A DNA stretch of 37,558 nucleotides, from contig JABMNZ010000011.1 in the NCBI GenBank assembly GCA_013204395.1, positions 1 through 37,558 on the forward strand, in the 5' to 3' direction. A program made the translations under genes and the position numbers. Below, one piece after another: positions 24,126 to 32,455 of the stretch. The notes under the pieces were generated by a model. The model saw only the letters and a program-made list of their open reading frames with translations, was not told the DNA's origin and ran no database searches. The DNA comes from Parcubacteria group bacterium. Its GTDB lineage: Bacteria > Patescibacteriota > Patescibacteriia > UBA9934 > GWF2-40-263. Positions within the stretch are counted from its first letter, which is position 1. Every line of letters starts with the position of its first letter.

Positions 24126-25400
24126 TTATCGTTTCATTAATTGAATATCATCAAGATGTAGAGATGAGGTCTTTGGCAATGAGCCGAAGAAGATGGCTAA
24201 ATCTTGGGTGACAGAGGTCGCTTCTGAGTTGATAAAATCATACTCGAAACAGCTCCAGGCATCACCAACATTCACTGATTTTGTGCCGACGAATTTTCCA
24301 CCTCCATCATTTCCCACCTCTTGAGCCAGCAGAAGATTCACGGAAGGCAGATTTGATGATCCCCTTTGATACTTTGCCCTGAGCGAGAAAACATAACGTC
24401 CATTTTTTTCAAGCTTCCATGAGGTCACGTAGCGCAAAACTTCATCATATAGATGAGGACTCGTTGCACTCTCACCACTGACATAGCCATAACTGTTATT
24501 GGTAAGCAACATTCCGTACATCCCTGCATAGCTTTGGGACTTAGAGATCGTGTTGTATGGGGACACAGAACCAGCGTGGTCATGTTGGCCGTACACCCAA
24601 GCGGCGAGAGAAGAACCGAATCTCAGAGACAAATCTTTTGCTTCCGTTGCTTCAAATCCGATTTTTGTCATGCTTGTACCCTTAATGCCACTGCAACTTG
24701 TTGTATTCCATGTCGAAGATGTTGATGTAGGTGTTGGTGTAGGTGTTGGTGTAGGTGTTGGTGTTGGTGGCGTTACAGGAGGCGTGTTCACAAACTGTAA
24801 CGTCATGGATTCTCTCCTATACTTCTCAAGTAAATCACTTGCCATTGACTTAGAGTAGGCTTCGATAAGCACAGGTCGTGCAAACGTCACATCGACACCG
24901 GCATTACTAAAATTCTTTACGGAGCTTTGTTTGAGAAAAACGCGAATGGTTTTCACTCCACTCATCGTTGGGAACACTCCATAAACAACATTGTCAAAGC
25001 CAGATCTGCTCGTGCCTACAGTGCTCGACCCCGTGAGATACTTTTTGATCTTGTTATTCTTGTCTAAGTAGTAAGCATACAGATAGGGATTTCCCGTGCG
25101 CCTCTTATCTGAAACTGAATAACTAGATCGTGAATCATCTTTATCGGCGTAAGCAGCTAACAAGATGTAGGCCGCATTAATATTCTTCGCATCGATATCA
25201 ATGTAGGCCCCCTGCCGCTTTGAACCACGAAGCTTCACTGTGTCTCCAGAAACGGAAGGAGATACAGACAGCTTCCATGTGTTCATTGATGCAGGAAGAT
25301 GGGTGAGGGCAGCTGTCTGAGCCATGGCGGGAGCAACTGAGCTTACAAGCAAGACAGCCACTAATATGGACGTGCTCGCGAAGCGAAGAGAAGTATTCAT
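24126..25400 (-). CDS. Secreted two-domain protein with PT linker
   Basis: 424 aa. Signal peptide 1-27 (LVAVLLVSSVAPAMAQ), a ~180-residue beta-rich domain (KLRGSKRQGAYIDIDAKNINAAYILLAAYADKDD), a (Pro-Thr)n linker near 209-228, and a C-terminal ~190-residue beta domain ending SSLHLDDIQLMKR, typical in shape of carbohydrate-binding jelly rolls. No catalytic motif seen. The linker is coded by a 12-bp tandem repeat. Predicted to be exported; role at the surface or in adhesion is inference. The neighbouring 26094 gene ends with a similar NIQMKQF strand. Confidence 0.8.
   Translation of the reverse strand: MNTSLRFASTSILVAVLLVSSVAPAMAQTAALTHLPASMNTWKLSVSPSVSGDTVKLRGSKRQGAYIDIDAKNINAAYILLAAYADKDDSRSSYSVSDKRRTGNPYLYAYYLDKNNKIKKYLTGSSTVGTSRSGFDNVVYGVFPTMSGVKTIRVFLKQSSVKNFSNAGVDVTFARPVLIEAYSKSMASDLLEKYRRESMTLQFVNTPPVTPPTPTPTPTPTPTPTSTSSTWNTTSCSGIKGTSMTKIGFEATEAKDLSLRFGSSLAAWVYGQHDHAGSVSPYNTISKSQSYAGMYGMLLTNNSYGYVSGESATSPHLYDEVLRYVTSWKLEKNGRYVFSLRAKYQRGSSNLPSVNLLLAQEVGNDGGGKFVGTKSVNVGDAWSCFEYDFINSEATSVTQDLAIFFGSLPKTSSLHLDDIQLMKR
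24727..24766 (-). repeat. 12-bp tandem repeat coding the PT linker
   Basis: Plus-strand unit GTAGGTGTTGGT repeats about three times; it codes for Pro-Thr pairs. Unit number may vary between strains without shifting the frame. Confidence 0.8.
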
Positions 25401-25469
25401 ATACTCTCTATCTATGCCCTTCTAAACAAAGCGTCAAGCACAATAGTGGGTAACCTTTATGGCTACACC

Positions 25470-26072
25470 CTATTCAACTTCTATACTCGAGAGGATGGCC
25501 TTAAACAGGGCGTCCCCTGCCCCCTCTTCTCGAAAATCTCGGTACAAATACACCCCCTTATTCCCCATGAAGAGGATGGAAAGTGCGAGTGTTCCATCTA
25601 TGTTTGCGGTGTCTTGATAATAGGCACGACCCGTTGTATTTCCAAGGTTTACACCCTCAACCTCCACAAATGTCTCTCCAGAAAACTGCTTGAGCAATGC
25701 CTCATACACCTCCTCTGGGGAGGCATCGGTAAGCGTCCCTAAATTACAATCATCTGGATCTGAAAGTTTGCACGTCATCAATGCATAGCTGAAAAAACCC
25801 AATGGCTCTTCACCGCCCGTATCTATCCAGCCCCAAGAACCCGTATCGATATCTCCCCCTGCCCCATAGTTATAACCCGTAGGTAACAAGAACGAGACTC
25901 CCTCATGTGCGTTTGTTCTAACCCAATCGACCGTGTCCAGCACCGTTTCTTCATCTGTGTCCTGTGGTGAAACATTAACTTCAGACCCCTCAGAGACGGA
26001 CTCAAGTGCTGCTGGGGAGCATCCAAGACCAGTAAATAAGAGGATGCCAAGGAGAGAAAATAAGATCTTCAT
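25470..26072 (-). CDS. Lipoprotein of unknown function
   Basis: 200 aa. Signal peptide MKILFSLLGILLFTGLGC with a lipobox-like GLGC. After an acidic Ser/Glu linker comes a domain with WVRTNAHEGVSFLLPTGYNYG, a Trp/Gly-rich stretch, one Cys pair (MTCKLSDPDDCNLG), and an end of ALFKAILSSIEVE. The pattern (lipoprotein, linker, PsbP/DUF-like beta-alpha domain) is common in Patescibacteria, but I cannot name it. Twenty-one nt after the 26094 gene and likely cotranscribed. Confidence 0.8.
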   Translation of the reverse strand: MKILFSLLGILLFTGLGCSPAALESVSEGSEVNVSPQDTDEETVLDTVDWVRTNAHEGVSFLLPTGYNYGAGGDIDTGSWGWIDTGGEEPLGFFSYALMTCKLSDPDDCNLGTLTDASPEEVYEALLKQFSGETFVEVEGVNLGNTTGRAYYQDTANIDGTLALSILFMGNKGVYLYRDFREEGAGDALFKAILSSIEVE

Positions 26073-26093
26073 AGAGAAAGTAAAAAACGGTAG

Positions 26094-26924
26094 TTAAAAT
26101 TGCTTCATTTGAATATTGGAAAATGTTACGTTTGCGTCCTCTGAATAAAATCCAAATCGACCATCATTATCTAAAAGATCTTTCTCCGTAAGAGGATAGC
26201 GTAATCGCTCAACACCATCGATCGTGACAATGATTTCATTTCTACTCACCTCAAGTGAAACATGATACCTTTGCCCGATAAAAAATTGATCGTCTCCCAG
26301 ACGTGAGGTCCAGAGAAAATTCTGCTTGTCGTTCCTAAGTGATTCACCTAACTCAATCCCGAAGCCGTCTGGTTTAAGCAGAAGATACTTGAAGGTTCTG
26401 TCTATGTTATACCCAAAGACAAACCAACCAACCTCCCATGGATTTGGGGGTGACCCGACTCGAGATTGTGATTCTGTCACTAGATCGAAACTGACTTGGT
26501 AGTTTCCATGAAGATATTGCTCTGAAACGACAAGAGCGGCGTGCGTTTCCCCTACCTGTGTCGAATGCATGGGATCTAAGTGAACACTCCCCTTAGATCT
26601 ATCTGTGTCCACCTGACCATATCCATTAAAAATGACCGTGTACTCAATAGGCTCTTTTTCTAAAGATACAGATTCTGTTATCTGCGGAACAAAGAGTTCA
26701 TACTTTTTTTTCAACCGGTAAAGACGACGTGTTAAGCCTGCACGTTTTGCCGTTGAAATAGACGTCCTGTTTACCAAAAAACTTTCGATGCGCTCAATGC
26801 GCTGCTCCAAAACAGAAGCGTGATGAGAGCTCATCGCTAAACTTGGTCGAGCCACAAGAAGTAAAGCAAGCAAACATAGGGAAAAAATTAACCCGACGTC
26901 AACCCTCTTTAATGTATACGTCAT
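26094..26924 (-). CDS. Secreted LamG/ConA-like protein
   Basis: 276 aa. N-terminal signal segment about 10-30 (GLIFSLCLLALLLVARPSLA), a helical coiled-coil-like stretch (SVLEQRIERIESFLV...LTRRLYRLKKKYE), then a beta-sandwich of about 180 residues: GNYQVSFDLVTESQ, WEVGWFVFGYNIDRTFKYLLLKPDGFGIELG, YHVSLEVSRNEIIVTIDGVERLRYP, RFGFYSEDANVTFSNIQMKQF. This is the pattern of concanavalin-like (LamG/3-keto-disaccharide hydrolase-type) sugar-binding folds. No clear catalytic pair, so binding is more likely than hydrolysis. Confidence 0.8.
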   Translation of the reverse strand: MTYTLKRVDVGLIFSLCLLALLLVARPSLAMSSHHASVLEQRIERIESFLVNRTSISTAKRAGLTRRLYRLKKKYELFVPQITESVSLEKEPIEYTVIFNGYGQVDTDRSKGSVHLDPMHSTQVGETHAALVVSEQYLHGNYQVSFDLVTESQSRVGSPPNPWEVGWFVFGYNIDRTFKYLLLKPDGFGIELGESLRNDKQNFLWTSRLGDDQFFIGQRYHVSLEVSRNEIIVTIDGVERLRYPLTEKDLLDNDGRFGFYSEDANVTFSNIQMKQF

Positions 26925-26950
26925 ATAGATAGACTCAGAAACTTTTATTC

Positions 26951-27448
26951 TTATACCTTTATCTTTCCAGCATCCACTTCTTTTTTCAAGAGCAGCACGG
27001 CTTTGATGAGCCTTGGATCGGTTAACTCTGCATTCATGGCCATTTGAATAAGCTGTTTGTACGTCACCTCCCGCTCTGCCACAACCTCACCCCAAGGCTT
27101 TCTCTCACCAGCCTTACAATTGCGACCTAAGAAGTAGGTCACACTCGTACTTGGAAAGTTTGTCTCGATGACAGCAAATTTTTTGAGTCGCTTGGGTATG
27201 AGACCAACCTCTTCTTCACATTCACGTTGCGCCGCACGCTTTGGCCCCTCGTCACCCTCAATCATGCCACCTGGAAAGCCAACCATCACACGACCATCAA
27301 CTTTCTGATCATGAATGAGGAGAAACTTGCCATTATCCAAAATGGGAAGACAGGTGGCCGCAGGACGCACAATGAGATCCCACGCGGGTGGATGGACACG
27401 ACGTCTCACCTCAATCGTTCCATCGTTATAAACACGTTTAAGTTTCAT
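26951..27448 (-). CDS. Nudix hydrolase
   Basis: 165 aa. A complete Nudix box is present: GGMIEGDEGPKRAAQRECEEEVGL, matching GX5EX7REUXEEXGU. Flanking strands (ILDNGKFLLIHDQKVDGRVMVGFPGG) resemble ADP-ribose/NDP-sugar pyrophosphatases, so cleavage of a nucleoside diphosphate linked to another group is expected; the substrate is unknown. No SD at the start. Confidence 0.92.
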   Translation of the reverse strand: MKLKRVYNDGTIEVRRRVHPPAWDLIVRPAATCLPILDNGKFLLIHDQKVDGRVMVGFPGGMIEGDEGPKRAAQRECEEEVGLIPKRLKKFAVIETNFPSTSVTYFLGRNCKAGERKPWGEVVAEREVTYKQLIQMAMNAELTDPRLIKAVLLLKKEVDAGKIKV

Positions 27449-27481
27449 ATATTGTTGGTACCAAAGTTAGACTCTGAAACA

Positions 27482-27988
27482 TCACTTAATCATATCTGCA
27501 ACCGCTGCACTCATTGAGGCGGGGAAAGAAACAATAACCGCTCGTTTTAATCCAATCATCAACGATTCAGGTGGCACTTGCTCAATGATGGTAAGGATCA
27601 AGAGACTTACGCCAAGAGCAAGAATATAAGTGAGAAAAACGCGTTTGATAAATTCTGCCCTATGCGTTGGTAAATGGTCTGCGTAAAAATTGTGATGAAT
27701 AAACATGGCAACAAACAACACGGACAAGACGGCGATAGCTAGAATATTTAGCGTAGGTAAAGTCGCCCCGAGTTTCCAGACCTCCTCTGTGAAGGATACC
27801 GGTACAGCAAGAAGCGTGGCCCCGACCACCATCTGCAATACATCTCGAGGATACACTTCCATCATGAGCGGCTGAACCACCTCCTTTAAGACCTTTCCCG
27901 CACTATCAGAAATCGTAACAATTTCTTTTAAGTACTTCCCAACACGAATGGTTTCTCTTTTTGTATTTACCGAGATCAGTTTTGGCAT
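27482..27988 (-). CDS. DUF2391 family membrane protein
   Basis: 168 aa. A hydrophilic N-terminus of ~45 residues is followed by four membrane segments. The stretch YPRDVLQMVVGATLLAVPVSFTEEVWKLG is characteristic of the DUF2391 integral membrane family; function unknown. GATAAT lies 8 nt before the ATG on the minus strand, another probable leaderless start. Confidence 0.85.
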   Translation of the reverse strand: MPKLISVNTKRETIRVGKYLKEIVTISDSAGKVLKEVVQPLMMEVYPRDVLQMVVGATLLAVPVSFTEEVWKLGATLPTLNILAIAVLSVLFVAMFIHHNFYADHLPTHRAEFIKRVFLTYILALGVSLLILTIIEQVPPESLMIGLKRAVIVSFPASMSAAVADMIK

Positions 27989-28058
27989 AGGTGTTCATTA
28001 TCATGTTTACGCAAATCCGTTGGCGTTCTATGTACCGGTGATTTAGGAAGATTCTTTC

Positions 28059-29768
28059 TCATAATTCCATCAGCTCGTTTTGTACAAAGGTGACGAGCTC
28101 CCCGATGTATTCCTTACTGAAGTTAAACTCGATTCCGGCAGCTTGGTAGAGTTCAGGAATGGTTTTTGTGTACCCAAGTGAGAGGGCAGCCATGTAATTT
28201 TCAAGAGCCTTGTCGCCCGTTTGCTTAAACTGACGCCACATGGCAATCGCACCAAGTTGTGCGATGGCGTACTCAATATAGTAGAACGGTATTTCAAAGA
28301 TATGAAGCTGCTTCTGCCACATATTCGCGCGCATATCCTCAAAACCAGCCCAGTTGATCGCCGTGCTGCCAAAGGTGTCCATGAGCTCATTCCAATACAC
28401 ACATCGCTCCTGTGCGGTGTGCTCCGTGGTGTACATCCAGTGCTGAAACCGGTCCACGGCTGCTATCCATTGGAGGGCATCGAGCGAACCCTTCATCTGC
28501 TCTTCACGTGCACGCTTAAGATCCTCAGGGTCCCCATAGAACTTACCCCATGTGCCCATACTCAGCAGTTCCATGGACATGGAGGCGAGCTCTGCCACCT
28601 CCGCGGGGGTACTTTTAAACTCGTTCAACTCAAGGTCTCGCACGAGAAACGAATGAATGGCATGTCCCCCTTCGTGCATGAGTGTTTCCACATCCCGTTG
28701 TGTACCAACGGCGTTCATGTAGATAAATGGAACGCCTATTTCGTAGAGCGGATAGTTAAATCCACCCGGTGCCTTTCCCTGTTTAGACTCAAGGTCCAAA
28801 TAGTTCATCGCCTTCATGGTAGACAGGCACTCCGCAAAGAAAGGTCGCACGTCTTGAAAACAAGCGATGGACGTGTCTAATAGTTCCTGACCCCCCTCAA
28901 ACGGTTTCAATGGGGCTCGATGCATGGCATCCACGGCGGTATCCCACGGCCGATAATCCTCTAGGCTAAGGAGCTCCTTGCGTTCCTCCTCAAAGGCGCT
29001 GATCGCGGGCATGACCGCACTGGCAATGGCGTCATGCATGTTCATGCAATCCTCTGGTGTGTAATCAAAACGTCCTCGTGCGACAAAACTGTAGTCGCGG
29101 TAGTTATCAAATCCTGCATTGCGAGCCACCTGTTGCCTGAGCACAATGAGTTCGTCCAGGAGCCTATCGAGTGCTTCTGTGTCCTGCAGGCGCCGATCCG
29201 CCATAAGGCGATAGGCGCGCTCACGCTTGTCTCGATCAACCACTTTTAAACGTAGGCTTGCCTGTTGCATGGTCAACGTCTCACCATCAATCTCAATAGT
29301 CATGGCAGCAGCAAGACTTCCGTACTCCTGCTCTTTTTTAGCCATCTCGGTAAAGAGCAGGATGTTCTCTTCTCGATAGATCTCGATTGTTTTCTTTACT
29401 GCGCGGATGTACGTCTTGTAGCGTGTCTGATCGAGCTCCGCAAAAAATGGCGACGCAACAATTTTTTGATTCAGCGCGTGGTCAAACGGGGCAAGGTGAG
29501 GCAAGATCTCCTCAATGAAAAATGTATACGTAGCCTTGAGCTCCTCGTCGCGTGTATCGATATTCATCTTGATGTAACGCCAAGCCTGATCTTCCTCCAC
29601 AATCGCCTCCAGCTCGGTGCGGTCAGACATCCACTGCTTGAGCTCGCCAAGTGATGTCAGCTCGCGCTGTGAGAGGTCTTGGTAATACGGCAACAAATCG
29701 CTCCAAGCCGTAATGGAAAGCTTTTCAGAAACAAAGTGGCGTAAAGGTCGTGTAGGAATGTTTATCAT
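28059..29768 (-). CDS. pepF: M3 family oligoendopeptidase (PepF-like)
   Basis: 569 aa zinc peptidase that cleaves short peptides in the cytoplasm. Active site ETLMHEGGHAIHSF with HEGGH at 365-369; the third zinc ligand is a Glu in TPAEVAELASMSMELL. The helical N-terminal half and the C-terminal YYIEYAIAQLGAIAMW segment fit the PepF group. TACAAT lies 9 nt before the ATG on the minus strand, suggesting a leaderless mRNA. Confidence 0.94.
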   Translation of the reverse strand: MINIPTRPLRHFVSEKLSITAWSDLLPYYQDLSQRELTSLGELKQWMSDRTELEAIVEEDQAWRYIKMNIDTRDEELKATYTFFIEEILPHLAPFDHALNQKIVASPFFAELDQTRYKTYIRAVKKTIEIYREENILLFTEMAKKEQEYGSLAAAMTIEIDGETLTMQQASLRLKVVDRDKRERAYRLMADRRLQDTEALDRLLDELIVLRQQVARNAGFDNYRDYSFVARGRFDYTPEDCMNMHDAIASAVMPAISAFEEERKELLSLEDYRPWDTAVDAMHRAPLKPFEGGQELLDTSIACFQDVRPFFAECLSTMKAMNYLDLESKQGKAPGGFNYPLYEIGVPFIYMNAVGTQRDVETLMHEGGHAIHSFLVRDLELNEFKSTPAEVAELASMSMELLSMGTWGKFYGDPEDLKRAREEQMKGSLDALQWIAAVDRFQHWMYTTEHTAQERCVYWNELMDTFGSTAINWAGFEDMRANMWQKQLHIFEIPFYYIEYAIAQLGAIAMWRQFKQTGDKALENYMAALSLGYTKTIPELYQAAGIEFNFSKEYIGELVTFVQNELMEL

Positions 29769-29860
29769 AGTGGGCAGATTGTATCATGCATCAGATGAAG
29801 GTTTTTGGTAGACCATTACGAGTCAGGTGCGACTCAATAAAAACGACATTTGTCATGTTA

Positions 29861-30328
29861 CTAAAACCTCAATGGATCAGGTTTTTTAGCAGGCCATATA
29901 TCACTTTCCACCAGAGATTCGTTCGCCTTTAAATCTGTAAAATCACTTTCATAAATTCTTCCATAGATTTCAAAGGGGAAGTTAAACTGATCAACATCAA
30001 TGCCAAGCATTTTTAATTGAGGAGGATCAAGATCCCACAGATCATAGTAACTCACGTATTTTTCTCCACGTTCTTCATCAAAGCCTGTATAAGCTTTATA
30101 TTCTCCCATCTGCATTGTTACCATGCTATAGGGAATCTGAGATGTGCGTTCAACATGAGCAAATAAGTCACCAAAACCTTCACCTGTATACGGCAATACA
30201 CTAAAATAATTGTTGGGTTCTTCTTGTTGGAACTCTATTGATCTCAACACATCTCGTGGAGCAAAGGTAAAATAGACTGCATCAGATTCCGTTTCCATAC
30301 CAGGTCTGTATGAAGATTCGTGGACCAA
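29861..30328 (-). CDS. Unknown protein, N-terminus unclear
   Basis: Unrecognised, up to 155 aa. The first start in frame is TTG (30328); the first ATG is ten codons later. The frame is the same as that of the preceding 30341-31066 gene, separated by a single TAG and four codons. The sequence VHESSYRPG...DAVYFTFAPRDV before and after the ATG looks like folded protein, so either the TTG is used, the TAG is read through, or the gene has lost its natural start. It is soluble and rich in Asp, Glu, Phe and Tyr (YVSYYDLWDLDPPQL). Confidence 0.6.
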   Translation of the reverse strand: MVHESSYRPGMETESDAVYFTFAPRDVLRSIEFQQEEPNNYFSVLPYTGEGFGDLFAHVERTSQIPYSMVTMQMGEYKAYTGFDEERGEKYVSYYDLWDLDPPQLKMLGIDVDQFNFPFEIYGRIYESDFTDLKANESLVESDIWPAKKPDPLRF

Positions 30329-30340
30329 ATCATTCCGTTG

Positions 30341-31066
30341 CTACAGTCCCAAATATTTACGAAGAAGGTCGTAACGTAATCGATAAAATGGATCGATATT
30401 ATCAACGATTTTTTTTGTCATTACTCCCTTGATGTTTTCATTTAGGATATCTAACCGTGTAATATTCGTATCGATAGTGCTTCGAATACCTTCCAAACTA
30501 CGAAGATTAAAATCGTACGAAACAGGTTTAACCTTTGCTACCAACTCTTCTTTAAAATCGATCTCTTCCTGCGTCATTTTCCCATCCACACGAGCATTTC
30601 TAAAATCCACACACTTTTGATATGTCTCCGCAAGATTAGACCCAACAAATACATCAATAAATGCAGCGACAAGAGGAGTCCCTCTCCGTTCAATAAACTT
30701 CCTGAAGCGTGATGATGACTCGGGTGCTGCTTCAGGATCCTTCTCCAGACCACCCTCTTCTAAGAGAAGCGCCAGTGGAGCATCTCCCAATGTTTCTTTT
30801 ATGGCGAGATAGAATCTTTGAAGTGCCTCACTCGCCTCTTGCACGAGCCCATCTTCTTCTTTCTGCTCCTTGGCACTAAGCACCTCATCATCACCAAATT
30901 CTTCTGCACTACGAAACATTTCTGCCATGCGAGCAAATGCATCAACAAGAAACTCTTTTGCCTTTTCAATAAGAGTACCTTCTGTTTCCTTCTCTTCAAT
31001 TCCATCTTCCCTTTTCTCCTGCTCCTCAATGTCAGATTCAGGAGCTTGTTCATTTTTATTCAACAT
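30341..31066 (-). CDS. Acidic helical protein of unknown function
   Basis: Unrecognised, 241 aa. The first ~75 residues are strongly acidic and low in complexity (SDIEEQEKREDGIEEKETEG). The rest is helical and ends RYDLLRKYLGL. It starts 1 nt after the stop of the 31068-31259 gene (TAG-T-ATG), so the two are cotranscribed. Large charged proteins of this style are common in Parcubacteria and often lineage-restricted (general knowledge). Confidence 0.75.
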   Translation of the reverse strand: MLNKNEQAPESDIEEQEKREDGIEEKETEGTLIEKAKEFLVDAFARMAEMFRSAEEFGDDEVLSAKEQKEEDGLVQEASEALQRFYLAIKETLGDAPLALLLEEGGLEKDPEAAPESSSRFRKFIERRGTPLVAAFIDVFVGSNLAETYQKCVDFRNARVDGKMTQEEIDFKEELVAKVKPVSYDFNLRSLEGIRSTIDTNITRLDILNENIKGVMTKKIVDNIDPFYRLRYDLLRKYLGL

Positions 31067-31067
31067 A

Positions 31068-31259
31068 CTATTTCTTCCTATGACTCATGCGCTCCAAAAT
31101 AGTACTCCGCACTTTGGCTGTGTCCTCAGTAGACTGACGCCGATCCTGACGAGAGCGTAATTTAAGAAACCTCCTTTGAATATCAGAAATCTCTTCAACA
31201 AATCGCTGATAAGCATCGTTTAACGTTTGTAAGTCACGTACTTCTCTTTTCATAGTCAT
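31068..31259 (-). CDS. Small basic coiled-coil protein
   Basis: Unrecognised, 63 aa (61 if the second ATG, MKREVRDL, is used). Heptad-like helix LNDAYQRFVEEISDIQRRFLKLRSRQ then a basic tail ending HRKK. Upstream partner of the acidic 30341 protein, one nt apart; opposite charge suggests they may bind each other (inference). Confidence 0.65.
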   Translation of the reverse strand: MTMKREVRDLQTLNDAYQRFVEEISDIQRRFLKLRSRQDRRQSTEDTAKVRSTILERMSHRKK

Positions 31260-31290
31260 GACGCCAATATCTATTTGTAAAGTATAACCA

Positions 31291-31334
31291 AAAACTTCCG
31301 ATGAGATACGAGGGGCACTAGCTCGTATCTCATC
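31291..31334 (-). terminator. Terminator of the MshEN-domain gene
   Basis: Perfect 13-bp stem GATGAGATACGAG/CTCGTATCTCATC; GGAAGTTTTTGG follows on the minus strand. Confidence 0.85.
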
Positions 31335-31344
31335 GATATCTTCA

Positions 31345-31671
31345 CTACATTACCGAACTTACGGATAGCAACCCATTAGACAGCTGAAGTTTTGCATTAC
31401 GTCCGATGGTTCCTCCAATGTCCTCACTTTCGATATAAATTCCCAATTCTCCCAAATATTTTTTTGCAGAAAGATTTACGTAATTGATCCGCAAAAAGTT
31501 TGCAAGAAGCTGACCAAGGTTTGTATCAGATAGGATCCCCTTATTCACCATGTACTCACCAAGCTCAACATTTTCCTTTTTTGCACCCTCTAACGATTTA
31601 GTAAACACTTCATCTGAAAGAAGGTTTGAGCCAACAAGCAATATTTTCAATTGTGAAGGGGTAATAATCAT
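31345..31671 (-). CDS. Orphan MshEN (PilB/GspE N-terminal) domain
   Basis: 108 aa. LVGSNLLSDEVFTKSLEGAKKENVELGEYMVNKGILSDTNLGQLLANFLRINYVNLS matches the N-terminal domain of type IV pilus/type II secretion ATPases (MshEN), which in some proteins binds cyclic di-GMP. The ATPase part is absent: the frame diverges after about residue 70 (IESEDIGGTIGRNAKLQLSNG) and stops. It is either a decayed pilB copy or a free-standing regulatory domain. It has its own strong terminator. Confidence 0.75.
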   Translation of the reverse strand: MIITPSQLKILLVGSNLLSDEVFTKSLEGAKKENVELGEYMVNKGILSDTNLGQLLANFLRINYVNLSAKKYLGELGIYIESEDIGGTIGRNAKLQLSNGLLSVSSVM

Positions 31672-31770
31672 AATTCTAAGATCTAGTGTTTCTTACTCAT
31701 AACCCCTGTATATTACCATATACAGATATCAGAAAATACCCATAATCTAGTAATGGATTTCCAATTAAAA

Positions 31771-31803
31771 TAAAAAAGCTACCGCTTTATCAGCCGTAGC
31801 TTT
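31771..31803 (-). terminator. Terminator of the TmrB-like gene
   Basis: AAAGCTAC/GTAGCTTT with partly paired interior, then TTTTTTA on the minus strand. It lies 4 nt past the CCA end of repeat copy 1. Confidence 0.75.
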
Positions 31804-31807
31804 CTCA

Positions 31808-31836
31808 TGGCAGGGCATAGCGAGTCAGGTTCGAAC
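31808..31836 (-). repeat. tRNA-3'-end-like repeat, copy 1
   Basis: Minus strand GTTCGAACCTGA...GCCCTGCCA, 29 nt, between the stop of the TmrB-like gene and its terminator. It starts like a tRNA T-loop and ends in CCA, but has five bases too many for a tRNA 3' end and no cloverleaf. Confidence 0.65.
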
Positions 31837-32348
31837 TATTTTAATTGTTTCATGATCTCGGCAACCACCATTGATGGCTTCATCTCATCTGTAGAAATCT
31901 TCACTTCATAATCTGGGCTCTCAAATGCAGACAAGCTATCCTTGATCTGCTTTTCTGCCCAACCACCTGGCCCCTGACCTCTTCCATGCAGTCTTTTCTG
32001 AATCGTAGATGGAGAAGCTATCAGACAAAAGTGATAAGTCTTTTGATCGATCGCTCTCAAGCCAGTAATCACTTCGTCAAAATATTCTTTCCGCCAAATC
32101 GTCATGGGCATGATGAGAACTTTGTCGTACTCATCTAATAGTCGCTTTGCCATCTCAACCGTCAGACTACGCCACAGTTTATAATGTTGGAAATCATCAG
32201 GTTGAGGATCTATCTCACCAAGAACATTCCTTAAAAAGAAACCAACCTCTTCTGGATCAAAGATCATCGAATTTGGAATCTGTTTTTCCAACAATTCTGC
32301 TGTCGTAGTTTTGCCAGATCCAAACGATCCATTAATAAAGATAATCAT
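31836..32348 (-). CDS. P-loop kinase, TmrB-like
   Basis: 170 aa from MIIFINGSFGSGKTTTAE (track start 32411 gives an unrelated prefix). Walker A GSFGSGKT at 7-14, then SMIFDPEEVGFFLRNV, the pattern of TmrB (tunicamycin resistance) and related small nucleotide-binding kinases, and LIMPMTIWRKEYFDEVI. Substrate unknown. TATACT lies 8 nt before the ATG (near-leaderless). A 29-nt repeat follows its stop. Confidence 0.82.
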   Translation of the reverse strand: MIIFINGSFGSGKTTTAELLEKQIPNSMIFDPEEVGFFLRNVLGEIDPQPDDFQHYKLWRSLTVEMAKRLLDEYDKVLIMPMTIWRKEYFDEVITGLRAIDQKTYHFCLIASPSTIQKRLHGRGQGPGGWAEKQIKDSLSAFESPDYEVKISTDEMKPSMVVAEIMKQLK

Positions 32349-32392
32349 ACATTCAGAGTATATCAGAGTTAGATCCATATTTTGCCCCCACG

Positions 32393-32415
32393 AAAAAAAC
32401 GCTGCAAACACAGCG
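32393..32415 (-). terminator. Terminator of the 32456-32872 gene
   Basis: CGCTG/CAGCG, then seven T on the minus strand; 9 nt past the CCA of repeat copy 2. Confidence 0.8.
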
Positions 32416-32424
32416 TCTTTTTCG

Positions 32425-32453
32425 TGGCAGGGGCTCGTAAGCGAGGTTAGAAC
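32425..32453 (-). repeat. tRNA-3'-end-like repeat, copy 2
   Basis: Minus strand GTTCTAACC...CGAGCCCCTGCCA, 29 nt, 2 nt after the stop of the 32456 gene. Inner palindrome CTCG-CTTA-CGAG. Confidence 0.7.
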
Positions 32454-32455
32454 TC

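Noticed and set aside
24727-24766. CRISPR-like short repeats
   Set aside because: The 12-bp units are contiguous without spacers and code for Pro-Thr; this is a linker minisatellite. No other regularly spaced repeats were seen.
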